7,080 nucleotides of DNA from Alphaproteobacteria bacterium (GCA_030039975.1 JASHUO010000307.1:1-7080), one strand, 5' to 3'; positions 1-6,364 are shown, numbered from the stretch's first letter. Made by a program: numbers and translations. The notes: a model not told the origin generated them from the letters alone.

Positions 1-213
1 CTGCGCGCCTTCAAGGAGCTCACGCATTCGCTGCGCAGCGGCGCTGCCAATGTCGGCGCGGCGCGCCTCTGCCAGACGCTCACCACGCTGCGCGACCTCA
101 CCGCCCGGGATCTGCGCCAGAACGGCCCCGTCTATATCGAGAAGCTGCAGACCGAATTCGCCAAGCTCGAAACGGCGCTGAGCCGGAAGGTGCGCGAAAG
201 CCAGCTTGGGTAG
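1..213 (+). CDS. C-terminal Hpt (histidine phosphotransfer) domain of a truncated protein, possibly an RpfC-like hybrid sensor kinase
   Basis: Only the last 70 codons are present, in frame 1 from the window edge to the TAG at 211-213. The translation contains THSLRSGAANVGAARLC, which matches the Hpt signature (AH-x-LKG-x-x-x-N-x-GA). The His at visible residue 9 (bases 25-27) is the expected phosphorylation site. The rest is an amphipathic helical stretch (YIEKLQTEFAKLETALSRKV), as in the last helix of Hpt bundles. Known role of the family: relaying a phosphoryl group from the receiver domain of a hybrid kinase to a response regulator. The Hpt domain sits at the extreme C-terminus, as in hybrid kinases of the HK-REC-Hpt type. 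The gene faces an RpfF-like DSF synthase gene across a repeat, which resembles the convergent rpfC/rpfF layout in Xanthomonas. Identity as RpfC is an inference, because the sensor, kinase and receiver domains lie outside the window. It could also be a stand-alone Hpt protein or another hybrid kinase. Confidence 0.8.
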   Translation: MRAFKELTHSLRSGAANVGAARLCQTLTTLRDLTARDLRQNGPVYIEKLQTEFAKLETALSRKVRESQLG

Positions 214-230
214 CTCTTCTCAATTGCTTT

Positions 231-328
231 TTTTCGCCTTTCCCGCGAAAGCGGGAAACCAGGGTCACACACTCCGCCGATCGCGGCTGAAGCATCCTGG
301 ATGCCCGCTTTCGCGGGCAAGGCGAAAA
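231..328. repeat. BIME/REP-like double hairpin between convergent genes
   Basis: Two 33-nt arms (231-263 and 296-328) are inverted copies that differ at only three positions, separated by a 32-nt centre. Each arm is also a hairpin. The left one has TTTCCCGC (239-246), loop GAAA, GCGGGAAA (251-258). The right one has TGCCCGC (302-308), loop TTTC, GCGGGCA (313-319), so its GAAA loop is on the other strand. Two of the three arm differences fall on paired positions and keep the pair (T-A on the left, G-C on the right). Repeats of this CCCGCTTTCGCGGG type are known to be dispersed in many proteobacterial genomes. It lies between the stop codons of two convergent genes, so it could stop transcription or protect mRNA ends for both. 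A run of seven T (228-234) precedes it on the + strand. Confidence 0.85.
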
Positions 329-379
329 TTGGGACGTGGCGGTGCCGGGGAGTGGAAGCCACCCGGTCGGCGGCGCCGG

Positions 380-1366
380 CTACTCCGCCGGCACTTGGCG
401 GGCGCGGCGGCGGTGTTGGGCCGCGGCGACGCGCAGCATGCGGCGCAGATCGGTCTCGCCGAGGTTCATCGCCGCATCGACCCAGAGATCGGCGATGCGG
501 AACATCTCCTCGCGGGTTACGGGATTGGCGATGCGGCGCGCCTGGCGGATGACCGAATGGCTGGCATGGCGCCGGCCGTTCGGGCCGATCTGCGCGTAAA
601 GCGCCTCGACGCCTTCGCCATCGGCCGCGAGCACGTCGACAACGCCGAGCTTGTAGAGATCCTCGGCGGTATAGATCTCGCCGGAAAGGATCATGCGCTC
701 GGCCAGTCCGGGCGCGATGCGGCGCGACAGGAAGCTGTAGGCCCCCATGCCGGGGAAAAGATTGAACAGCACTTCGGGCAGGCCGAATTTGGCACTGCGC
801 TCGGCGATGATGAGATTGAAGGACAGCACCGCCTCGAAGCCGCCGCCGAGCGCATCGCCCTGCACCAGCGCGATGCTCACCACCGGCAGGTCGAACAAGG
901 TGGCATTGGTGAAGGTGAGCTCGCAGCAGAGGTAAGCGTAGCGCGTCAGCTGGGCGCGGTCGCGCCGGCGGATGAGCTCGGCGAACAGCTCGAGATCGCC
1001 GCCGAGATTCCAGATGCCGGGCATGCGCGAGCCCACCACGACGTAACGCAGCCCCGGCTCGTCGCCGGAGGGCTCGCTGGCGAGCGTGCGGGCGAGGCGC
1101 TGCACCTGCTGCGTCTGCTCCAGCACCGCGGGCGTGAAGCTCGGCTTGCCGGTGTAGTCGAAATAGCCCCAGAGAATCCTTTCCTTGCTGTCGTATTGCA
1201 GCTCGAATTCGGAGAGCCGCGTCGCGGCCACCAGCTGCGCCGCCTTGCCGGCGGCGGGCGGCGCATGGTTGCGTGGCGGCAGCTCGACGATGGCTTGCGG
1301 AGCCGTAGCCGCTTCGTCACCGGAACGCGCGAATACGCCGCCGAAAAGTCGTGATTTGGCTGTCAT
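380..1366 (-). CDS. rpfF: RpfF-family crotonase, probable DSF (cis-2-unsaturated fatty acid) signal synthase
   Basis: Encodes 328 residues of crotonase fold. Key segments are WNLGGDLELFAELIRRRDRA (from 119), ALVQGDALGGGFEAVLS (166-182) and GLPEVLFNLFPGMGAYSF (195-212). These closely resemble Xanthomonas RpfF, including the NLGGDL and LFPGMGAYSF blocks that general enoyl-CoA hydratases lack. The RpfF catalytic glutamates (E141 and E161) correspond to E178 and E198 here, with the same 20-residue spacing. Known RpfF chemistry: dehydration of a 3-hydroxyacyl-ACP and release of the cis-2-enoic acid (DSF) by thioesterase activity, in the cytoplasm. The protein is about 40 residues longer than Xanthomonas RpfF (289 aa), through an Ala/Pro-rich N-terminal extension. 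The start at 1366 is preceded by a weak GGTGAG. An in-frame ATG at 1390 follows GGGAAC and is a real alternative, and another at 1504 is less likely. The gene is convergent with an Hpt-domain gene, as in rpfC/rpfF loci. The family call is strong; the exact fatty acid made cannot be predicted. Confidence 0.86.
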   Translation of the reverse strand: MTAKSRLFGGVFARSGDEAATAPQAIVELPPRNHAPPAAGKAAQLVAATRLSEFELQYDSKERILWGYFDYTGKPSFTPAVLEQTQQVQRLARTLASEPSGDEPGLRYVVVGSRMPGIWNLGGDLELFAELIRRRDRAQLTRYAYLCCELTFTNATLFDLPVVSIALVQGDALGGGFEAVLSFNLIIAERSAKFGLPEVLFNLFPGMGAYSFLSRRIAPGLAERMILSGEIYTAEDLYKLGVVDVLAADGEGVEALYAQIGPNGRRHASHSVIRQARRIANPVTREEMFRIADLWVDAAMNLGETDLRRMLRVAAAQHRRRARQVPAE

Positions 1367-1437
1367 GTGCTCACCCCCGGGCCGCCCCATGTTCCCAAGC
1401 CACCGGCGACTTTGCGTCGCTCTACGGCACAAAATCC

Positions 1438-1451
1438 TTACTAATTGGTAA
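1438..1451. promoter_or_regulatory. Near-perfect 14-bp palindrome, candidate operator
   Basis: TTACTAATTGGTAA matches its own reverse complement at 12 of 14 positions and is centred on AATT. It lies 72 bases upstream of the chosen rpfF-like start, in a short AT-rich patch of an otherwise GC-rich window. Its size and symmetry fit a dimeric transcription factor site, and its position would suit control of the rpfF-like gene. The evidence is symmetry and position only; no regulator family is assigned, and chance symmetry in AT-rich DNA cannot be excluded. Confidence 0.3.
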
Positions 1452-1752
1452 CCGTGAAGGAAAATTTTGCGGCGATCAAGTGGACTCTTCAGGAGAGCCG
1501 CCAATTCAGCGCTAGACTCCGCGATGTCACCGCCCGGTAAAGGAGCATGATCACCGCGCTCAAGTCGAAAGAGGGGAACGCGAATCCTTGCTGCCGCAGC
1601 AGTAGTTAGTCACTTTGTCTAGGATGCGCTACCTATTGGGGTGATGCGGCCGACCACGAAATGGCCGGCGGTATCGAGCAGCAATGGCGCGGCGCCCGTT
1701 GCCTCGTAAGACTCTCAGGACTAAACCCCGCTTCCGGCGTGGCGCGGCGAGA

Positions 1753-1758
1753 GGGAGG
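1753..1758 (+). promoter_or_regulatory. Ribosome binding site of the oxidoreductase gene
   Basis: GGGAGG lies 8 nt before the ATG at 1767. It is a good Shine-Dalgarno sequence at good spacing and fixes the first start codon of the operon. Confidence 0.75.
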
Positions 1759-1766
1759 CGAGCGGC

Positions 1767-2726
1767 ATGGCGCATCGGATCGGGATCATCGGACTGGGCG
1801 TCATGGGCGAGCGCATGCTGCGCAATATGGCGAAGCATGCCGGCTTCGCCGTGGTCGCCGCCTGGGATCCGGATGAAGCGACGGCGCCGAAGCTCAGCAG
1901 GGTGGCACCTGAGGCGCGGTTTGCGCGCGACGCCGCCGAGCTCGCCCGGGCCAACGACGTCGACTGCATCTATATCGCGGCGCCCCCGTCGACGCACCTC
2001 GCCTATGCCGACCTCGCCTTCGACAGCGGCAAGGCCGTCTTCTGCGAGAAGCCGCTTGCCATCGACAGCGCGGCCTGCCGCGCCGCGGTCGAGCGAGTCG
2101 AGCGCGAGCGGCGCATCGCGGCGATCAATTTCCCTTTCGCTTCGGCGCCGGCGGTACGCGCCATCACCGCCGCGGTCAAATCGGGCGAGCTCGGCCCGCT
2201 CGAACGCGTCGAGATCGAGGTGGCCTTCGCGCGCTGGCCGCGCGACTGGCAGGCGACGGCGCGCTGGCTCGCGCGGCGCGCCGAAGGCGGCTTCGTGCGC
2301 GAGGTGCTGTCGCATTTCGTCTTCCTGACTCGGCGGCTCATCGGTTCCTTGCGGCTCGGCGACTGCAGGATCGACTACCCCGCGGGCGAAGCGGCCGAGA
2401 CCGCAATCAGGGCGCAACTCGAGGCCGGCGGCATTCCGGTGAGCATCGCCGGCAGCGTTGGCGGCACCGTCCCCGACCTCAACCGCTGGCGGCTGATCGG
2501 AAAGCAAGGCGCCTTCGAGCTGCACGACTGGTACAGCTTGAAGCGGCGCATCAATGGCGGTTGGCTCGACGTCGATTTTGGCGAGGGCTCAGTGCGCGAG
2601 CTCTCCTACCGGGCGCAGCTCGATGCGCTGCAGGCGATGCTGGCCGGCCGGCCGCACGGCTTGCCGAGCTTTCGCGAGGGGCTCGACGTGCAAGAATGCG
2701 TCGAGGCGATGCTGCAAAGCGGCTAA
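1767..2726 (+). CDS. Gfo/Idh/MocA-family NAD(P)-dependent oxidoreductase
   Basis: The protein has 319 residues. The N-terminal Rossmann fold begins IGIIGLGVMG, with GxGxxG at 9-14. The family motif CEKPL at 93-97 includes E94-K95-P96, where the Lys normally takes part in catalysis at the nicotinamide. The C-terminal part is the usual alpha/beta substrate domain. At the site where many members have a GG-x-x-x-D-x-G-x-H catalytic motif, this protein has GGFVREVLSH (174-183). The His is kept, but Glu-Val stands near the usual Asp-Ile/Gly position. Family members oxidise or reduce hydroxyl/carbonyl groups on sugars, inositols and other polyols with NAD(P) in the cytoplasm. The substrate here is unknown. 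The start is fixed by GGGAGG 8 nt upstream. It is the first gene of a four-gene operon, and the next start lies 27 nt after its TAA. Its job is probably a redox step on the molecule handled by the downstream acyl-CoA enzymes (inference). Confidence 0.88.
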   Translation: MAHRIGIIGLGVMGERMLRNMAKHAGFAVVAAWDPDEATAPKLSRVAPEARFARDAAELARANDVDCIYIAAPPSTHLAYADLAFDSGKAVFCEKPLAIDSAACRAAVERVERERRIAAINFPFASAPAVRAITAAVKSGELGPLERVEIEVAFARWPRDWQATARWLARRAEGGFVREVLSHFVFLTRRLIGSLRLGDCRIDYPAGEAAETAIRAQLEAGGIPVSIAGSVGGTVPDLNRWRLIGKQGAFELHDWYSLKRRINGGWLDVDFGEGSVRELSYRAQLDALQAMLAGRPHGLPSFREGLDVQECVEAMLQSG

Positions 2727-2753
2727 GCTCGGTCAGCGGCAGCGGGGGCAGGC

Positions 2754-3884
2754 ATGGCCTGGATCAGCGGTGTCGGCGACACGGAATTCGGCCGGCTCGA
2801 GGGCGAAACGCCGCTCAGCTTGATGGCGCGCGCCGCCGCTGACGCCCTCGCCGAGGCCGGGCTGGAGCGCAACGAGATCGACGGACTGCTCTGCGGTTAT
2901 GCCGCAAGCTTGCCGCATCTGATGCTGGCAACGCTCTTTGCCGAGTATTTTGGGCTGAAACCGCGCTACGCGCATGCGCTTCAGGCCGGCGGCGCCACCG
3001 GCGCCGCCATGGTCATGCTGGCCCAGCGTCTCGTCGATGCCGGCGAATGCCGCAACCTGCTGGTGGTCGCCGGCGACAATCGGCTCTCGGGCCAGGGGAC
3101 CGACAGCGCCGTCACCATGCTGGCGCAAGTCGGACATCAGGATTACGAGGTGCCGTTCGGCCCCACCATCCCCGCCTATTACGGCCTGGTCGCCTCGCGC
3201 TACATGCATGTCCACGGCGTGAGCGAGGCCGACCTCGCGGAGTTCGCCGTGCTGATGCGCAACCACGCCGCTCTCCATCCCGGCGCGCAGTTCAAGACGC
3301 CAATCAGCGTCGCCGAGGTGCTCGCCTCGCGCCCCATCGCCGCGCCACTGAAGCTGCTCGATTGCTGCCCGGTCTCGGATGGCGCTTGCGCCTTGGTGGT
3401 GAGCGCCGCGCGCGGCGAGACGCGGCTGCGCATCGCCGGCGCGGCGCAGGTCCATCCGCATCAGCATGTCAGCGCCGCCGCCGATCTCGCCGATTTCGCG
3501 CTCGCCGATTGCGCCGAGCGCGCGCGCGAGGACGCCGGCATCGGCATCGATGATGTCGATCTCCTCGCCATCTATGACAGCTTCACCATCACGCTGCTGA
3601 TCCTGCTCGAGGAGACCGGGTTCGCGCCACGCGGCAAGGCGGCGGACCGGCTGCGCGCCGGAATCTTCGCGCGCGACGGACTCTGGCCGCTCAACACCCA
3701 TGGTGGGCTGCTTTCTTTCGGGCATAGCGGAGTCGCCGGCGGGCTTGCGCATATCGTCGAGGCGGCGCGCCAGCTGGCCGGAAGCGCCGGCGCGCGCCAG
3801 GTGCGCCAGCCCGCCGTCGCTTTCCTGCATGGCGATGGCGGCGTGATGTCGTCGCATGTCAGCCTCGTGCTGAGGCGCGAATGA
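2754..3884 (+). CDS. Thiolase-superfamily protein of the SCP-x/lipid-transfer (DUF35-partnered) type, lacking catalytic cysteines
   Basis: The 376-residue protein has the two-part thiolase fold. Recognisable blocks are GGATGAAM (79-86), LLDCCPVSDGACALVV (201-216), IYDSFTITLLILLEETGF (273-290), NTHGGLLSFGHSGVAGG (314-330) and HGDGG (359-363). The nucleophilic Cys of ordinary thiolases (Cys-x-Ser/Thr-Gly) is replaced, by my alignment with Gly80, and the second, C-terminal Cys is also absent. H316 of the N-x-H-G-G motif and H324 of the Gly-His motif are kept. This pattern belongs to the non-canonical thiolase group that pairs with DUF35 proteins. The group includes Ltp2, an aldolase that removes steroid side chains with ChsH2. 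The following gene encodes such a DUF35 partner and overlaps by ATGA. A retro-aldol or other C-C bond reaction on an acyl-CoA is therefore more likely than thiolysis (inference). A weak GGGGGCAGG precedes the ATG. An automatic annotation of 'acetyl-CoA acetyltransferase' would be misleading. Confidence 0.88.
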   Translation: MAWISGVGDTEFGRLEGETPLSLMARAAADALAEAGLERNEIDGLLCGYAASLPHLMLATLFAEYFGLKPRYAHALQAGGATGAAMVMLAQRLVDAGECRNLLVVAGDNRLSGQGTDSAVTMLAQVGHQDYEVPFGPTIPAYYGLVASRYMHVHGVSEADLAEFAVLMRNHAALHPGAQFKTPISVAEVLASRPIAAPLKLLDCCPVSDGACALVVSAARGETRLRIAGAAQVHPHQHVSAAADLADFALADCAERAREDAGIGIDDVDLLAIYDSFTITLLILLEETGFAPRGKAADRLRAGIFARDGLWPLNTHGGLLSFGHSGVAGGLAHIVEAARQLAGSAGARQVRQPAVAFLHGDGGVMSSHVSLVLRRE

Positions 3885-4261
3885 GCGGCGCCGACGCGCT
3901 CGCGGCACATTTCTGGCAGGGCTGCGCCTTGGGCGAGCTGCGCTATCAGCGCTGCCGGGCCTGCGGCGCAGCGCAGTTCCATCCCCGCCGCTTCTGCGCG
4001 CGCTGCGGCGGCGCGCCCGATTGGGCGGTCGCGCAAGGGCTGGGCACGGTCTACGCCGCAACCCGCGTCACCCGGGCGCCGACGCCGGACTTCGCGCGGC
4101 TCGCGCCCTATGACATCCTGCTGGTCGATCTCGACGAGGGGTTTCGCATGATGGCGCATGGCGCGCCGGGATTGAGGATCGGCGAGCGCGTGCGCCTCGA
4201 CTTCGACCGCCGCGGCGAACGCGCCTTGCCGCGCTTCGAACGTTTGGGAGGACGCTCATGA
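3881..4261 (+). CDS. Zn-ribbon and OB-fold (DUF35) protein, partner of the thiolase-like enzyme
   Basis: A 126-residue protein with four cysteines in two CxxC pairs (C25, C28, C39, C42) forming a rubredoxin-like zinc ribbon, followed by a beta-rich OB-fold from about residue 50. The opening, with FWQGCALGELRYQRCRACG, is typical of the family. DUF35 proteins bind thiolase-fold enzymes. Known cases are ChsH2 with the aldolase Ltp2 and the archaeal DUF35 protein that links thiolase to HMG-CoA synthase, where the OB-fold helps hold or channel the CoA substrate. Its ATG overlaps the stop of the thiolase-like gene (ATGA, 3881-3884), with GAGG 5 nt upstream inside that gene. Its own stop overlaps the next start (ATGA, 4258-4261). 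This indicates translational coupling and fixed stoichiometry. The family assignment is firm; the substrate is unknown. Confidence 0.9.
   Translation: MSGADALAAHFWQGCALGELRYQRCRACGAAQFHPRRFCARCGGAPDWAVAQGLGTVYAATRVTRAPTPDFARLAPYDILLVDLDEGFRMMAHGAPGLRIGERVRLDFDRRGERALPRFERLGGRS
4247..4252 (+). promoter_or_regulatory. Strong ribosome binding site of the acyl-CoA synthetase gene
   Basis: GGAGGA lies 5 nt before the ATG at 4258, inside the end of the DUF35 gene. It is the best Shine-Dalgarno sequence in the window and supports this start and efficient re-initiation at the overlap. Confidence 0.75.
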
Positions 4262-6354
4262 CCGCGCTCGATCAGCTTCGCCGCGCGCTCGATCCCGCCT
4301 CGATCGCGCTCATCGGCGCCTCGGAGAACCCCAACAAGGTCGGCGGCAGGCCGCTGCTCTATCTGCAGCGCTGGGGCTATCGCGGCCGCCTCTATCCGAT
4401 CAATCCGAACCGCAGCGAAGTGCAGGGGGTGAAGGCCTATCCCGACCTCGCGAGCCTGCCCGAAGCGCCCGATCTCGCCATCGTCATGGTGGCGGGCGAC
4501 GGCGCGGTGCAGGCGGTCGAGGCCTGTGCCCGGCGCGGCGTCCGGCTCGCCATCTGCATGGCCTCGGGCTTCGGCGAGACCGGCGTCGAAGGCGTCAAGG
4601 CGGAGAAGGCGATGGTGGCGACGGCGCGCGCCCATGGCATGCGCCTTGTCGGCCCCAATACGCAGGGCCTCGTCAATTTCGGCACCGGCATGGTGGCGAG
4701 CTTTTCCACCATGTTCCTGGAAGCGCCGCCCGCCGACGGCCCGGCGGCCGTCGTCAGCCAAAGCGGCGCGATGAGCGCGGTCGCTTATGGGCTGCTGCGC
4801 GCGCGCGGCATCGGCGTGCGTCATTGCCATGCCACCGGCAACGACGCCGATGTCACCGCGATCGAGATGGCGCGCGCCGTCATCGAGGATGAAGGCGTCC
4901 GGTTGCTGCTGCTCTATCTCGAAGCCATCCCCGATGCCGCGATGCTGGCGGATCTTGCGCGCCGCGCGCGCGAGCGGCTGGTGCCGATCGTCGCGCTCAA
5001 GACCGGCCGCACCGCGCAGGGTCAGCGCGCCGCCAAGTCCCATACCGGCGCGCTCGCCAACGAGGATCGCGTCGTCGATGCCTTTTTCCGCCAGCACGGC
5101 ATCTGGCGCGCCCGCGACATGGCCGGGCTCGTCAGCGCCGCCGAGATGTATCTGAAAGGCTGGCGGCCCGACGGCCGGCGGCTCGTCGCCATCAGCAATT
5201 CGGGGGCGAGCTGCGTCATGGCCGCCGATCTCGCGGCCGAGCTTGGCCTGCCGCTCGCCGCCTTCGCCGAAGGAACGCGGCGCGCCCTCGCCGCGGCGCT
5301 GCCCGGCTTTGCCACGACCGCGAATCCGATCGACCTCACCGCGGCGCTGTTGTCGAACAACCGGCTCTTCGGCGCCATCCTGCCGATCGTTGCCGACGAT
5401 CCCGCAGCCGATCTCTTCCTCATCGCCATTCCGGTCGCCGGCCAGGGCTACGATGTCGACGCCTTCGCCCGCGACACCGCCGAGTTCGCGACGCGCACCG
5501 GCAAGCCGGTGGCAGTGGCGGCACCGCAAGCGCTGGTCGCGGACCGCTTCCGCGCTGCCGGCATCCCGACCTTCTCCGGCGAGACCGAGGCCGTCGCGGC
5601 GCTCGACCAGCTCGCGCGGCATTGGGCGCTGCTGCGCCACCGCCCGGCGCCGCCCATGCCGCAGCTCAGCGTGAGCCTGTCGCCGGGGCCGGGGCGCTTT
5701 CTCAACGAGGCGGAGAGTCTGGCGCTGCTGGCGACGCATGCGCTTCCCGTCGTGCCGCACCGGCTCTGCCGCAGCGAGAACGAGGCGCGCCTCGCTTTCC
5801 GCGATCTCGGCAGCCCGGTCGCGGTCAAGGCGTGCTCCGCCGATGTGCCGCACAAATCGGAGCTGGGCCTCGTCGCGCTCAACCTCGTCTCGGAGGAAGC
5901 GGTGGTCCGGGCTTTCGCTGCGCAGATGGCGACGCTCGAGCGAATCGGCGCGGCGCCCGACGGCATCATCATCGCCGCCATGCAAGAGGGGCTGCGCGAG
6001 CTCGCGCTCGGCGCCAAGCTGGACCCCGTCTTCGGTCCGGTGGTGATGATCGGCGACGGTGGAAAATACGTCGAGGCGCTGCCCGATATCGAGCTGCTGC
6101 TGCCGCCCTTCACCGAGGCGGAAGCCCGGGACGCCATCCTGCGGCTGCGCATCGCGCCGATCCTGAAAGGCGTGCGCGGCGAGACAGCGGCCGATATCGA
6201 TGCGCTCGCCCATGCCGCTTGGCGCCTGGGCGCGCTCATCGCCTCGGCCAAGGGCAAGATCGCCGCGCTCGACATCAACCCGGTGCTGATCGGCGCCGCC
6301 GGTCAGGGCGTCACGATCCTCGATGCGCTGGTGGAAAGGGCGGCCAGCGCGTGA
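4258..6354 (+). CDS. NDP-forming acyl-CoA synthetase, single-chain (CoA-binding, ligase and ATP-grasp domains)
   Basis: The 698-residue protein has the full single-chain order of the ADP-forming acetyl/acyl-CoA synthetase family. A CoA-binding Rossmann domain comes first (SIALIGASENPNKVGGRPLL from 15, YPINPNR 46-52). The succinyl-CoA-ligase-like domains follow (GPNTQGLVNF 132-141, SQSGAMS 167-173, HATGNDADV 191-199, KTGRTAQGQRAAKSHTGAL 248-266). H262 in SHTGAL is the expected phosphohistidine that carries phosphate between active sites. The C-terminal ATP-grasp domain runs from about 480, with VPHKSELGLVAL (530-541), DPVFGPVVMIGDGGKYVEAL (589-608) and DINPV (672-676). The reaction is acid + CoA + ATP to acyl-CoA + ADP + phosphate, reversible, in the cytoplasm. 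Relatives act on acetate and on varied branched, aromatic or dicarboxylic acids, so an 'acetate-CoA ligase' label should not be taken as the substrate. It is the last gene of the operon and probably activates the acid, or recovers ATP from the acyl-CoA, used by the thiolase-like pair. No key motif appears to be missing. Confidence 0.92.
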   Translation: MTALDQLRRALDPASIALIGASENPNKVGGRPLLYLQRWGYRGRLYPINPNRSEVQGVKAYPDLASLPEAPDLAIVMVAGDGAVQAVEACARRGVRLAICMASGFGETGVEGVKAEKAMVATARAHGMRLVGPNTQGLVNFGTGMVASFSTMFLEAPPADGPAAVVSQSGAMSAVAYGLLRARGIGVRHCHATGNDADVTAIEMARAVIEDEGVRLLLLYLEAIPDAAMLADLARRARERLVPIVALKTGRTAQGQRAAKSHTGALANEDRVVDAFFRQHGIWRARDMAGLVSAAEMYLKGWRPDGRRLVAISNSGASCVMAADLAAELGLPLAAFAEGTRRALAAALPGFATTANPIDLTAALLSNNRLFGAILPIVADDPAADLFLIAIPVAGQGYDVDAFARDTAEFATRTGKPVAVAAPQALVADRFRAAGIPTFSGETEAVAALDQLARHWALLRHRPAPPMPQLSVSLSPGPGRFLNEAESLALLATHALPVVPHRLCRSENEARLAFRDLGSPVAVKACSADVPHKSELGLVALNLVSEEAVVRAFAAQMATLERIGAAPDGIIIAAMQEGLRELALGAKLDPVFGPVVMIGDGGKYVEALPDIELLLPPFTEAEARDAILRLRIAPILKGVRGETAADIDALAHAAWRLGALIASAKGKIAALDINPVLIGAAGQGVTILDALVERAASA

Positions 6355-6364
6355 AGCGCCGCCG

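Larger units (their letters stand above)
1367..1766. promoter_or_regulatory. Divergent intergenic region between the rpfF-like gene and the catabolic operon
   Basis: This 400-base stretch holds no convincing gene and lies between two genes that diverge from it, so promoters for both must lie here or in its margins. Composition is mixed, and 1431-1468 is clearly AT-richer than the surrounding coding DNA. I could not match a well-spaced -35/-10 pair on either strand. Fragments such as TTGTCT (1615-1620) and TTGATC (reverse strand, 1479-1474) have no -10 partner at a good distance. A short ATG reading frame of 20 codons at 1547-1609 is not supported. No tRNA or recognised riboswitch fold was found. 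Confidence 0.55.

Noticed and set aside
206..1354. A 382-codon open frame on the + strand
   Set aside because: It runs through the repeat and antisense to the RpfF-like gene, which has clear catalytic motifs. The translation is of shadow type (Ala/Gly/His/Glu-rich).
380..1366. Annotation as a general enoyl-CoA hydratase
   Set aside because: The NLGGDL and LPEVLF-LFPGMGAYSF blocks and the 20-residue spacing of the two Glu residues fit the RpfF family better than beta-oxidation hydratases.
1547..1609. A 20-codon ATG frame preceded by AAGGAG, ending with two Cys and several Ser
   Set aside because: The Shine-Dalgarno core is only one base from the ATG, too close for normal initiation. There is no similarity or conservation evidence. 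Kept only as a weak leader-peptide possibility.
1488..1716. Glycine-riboswitch-like fragments (AGGAGAGCCG near 1491, AAGGAGCA near 1540, ACTCTCAGGA near 1709)
   Set aside because: The words resemble the aptamer core, but the outer pairing parts are over 200 bases apart and the intervening stems do not form the expected fold. The downstream genes are not glycine-related. A covariance-model search (Rfam glycine riboswitch) would settle it.
2754..3884. Annotation as a classical acetyl-CoA acetyltransferase
   Set aside because: Both catalytic cysteines of classical thiolases are missing at their motif positions, and the gene is coupled to a DUF35 gene.
2733..4061. A 442-codon open frame on the - strand
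   Set aside because: It is antisense to the thiolase-like and DUF35 genes, is low-complexity Arg-rich, and has no family motif.
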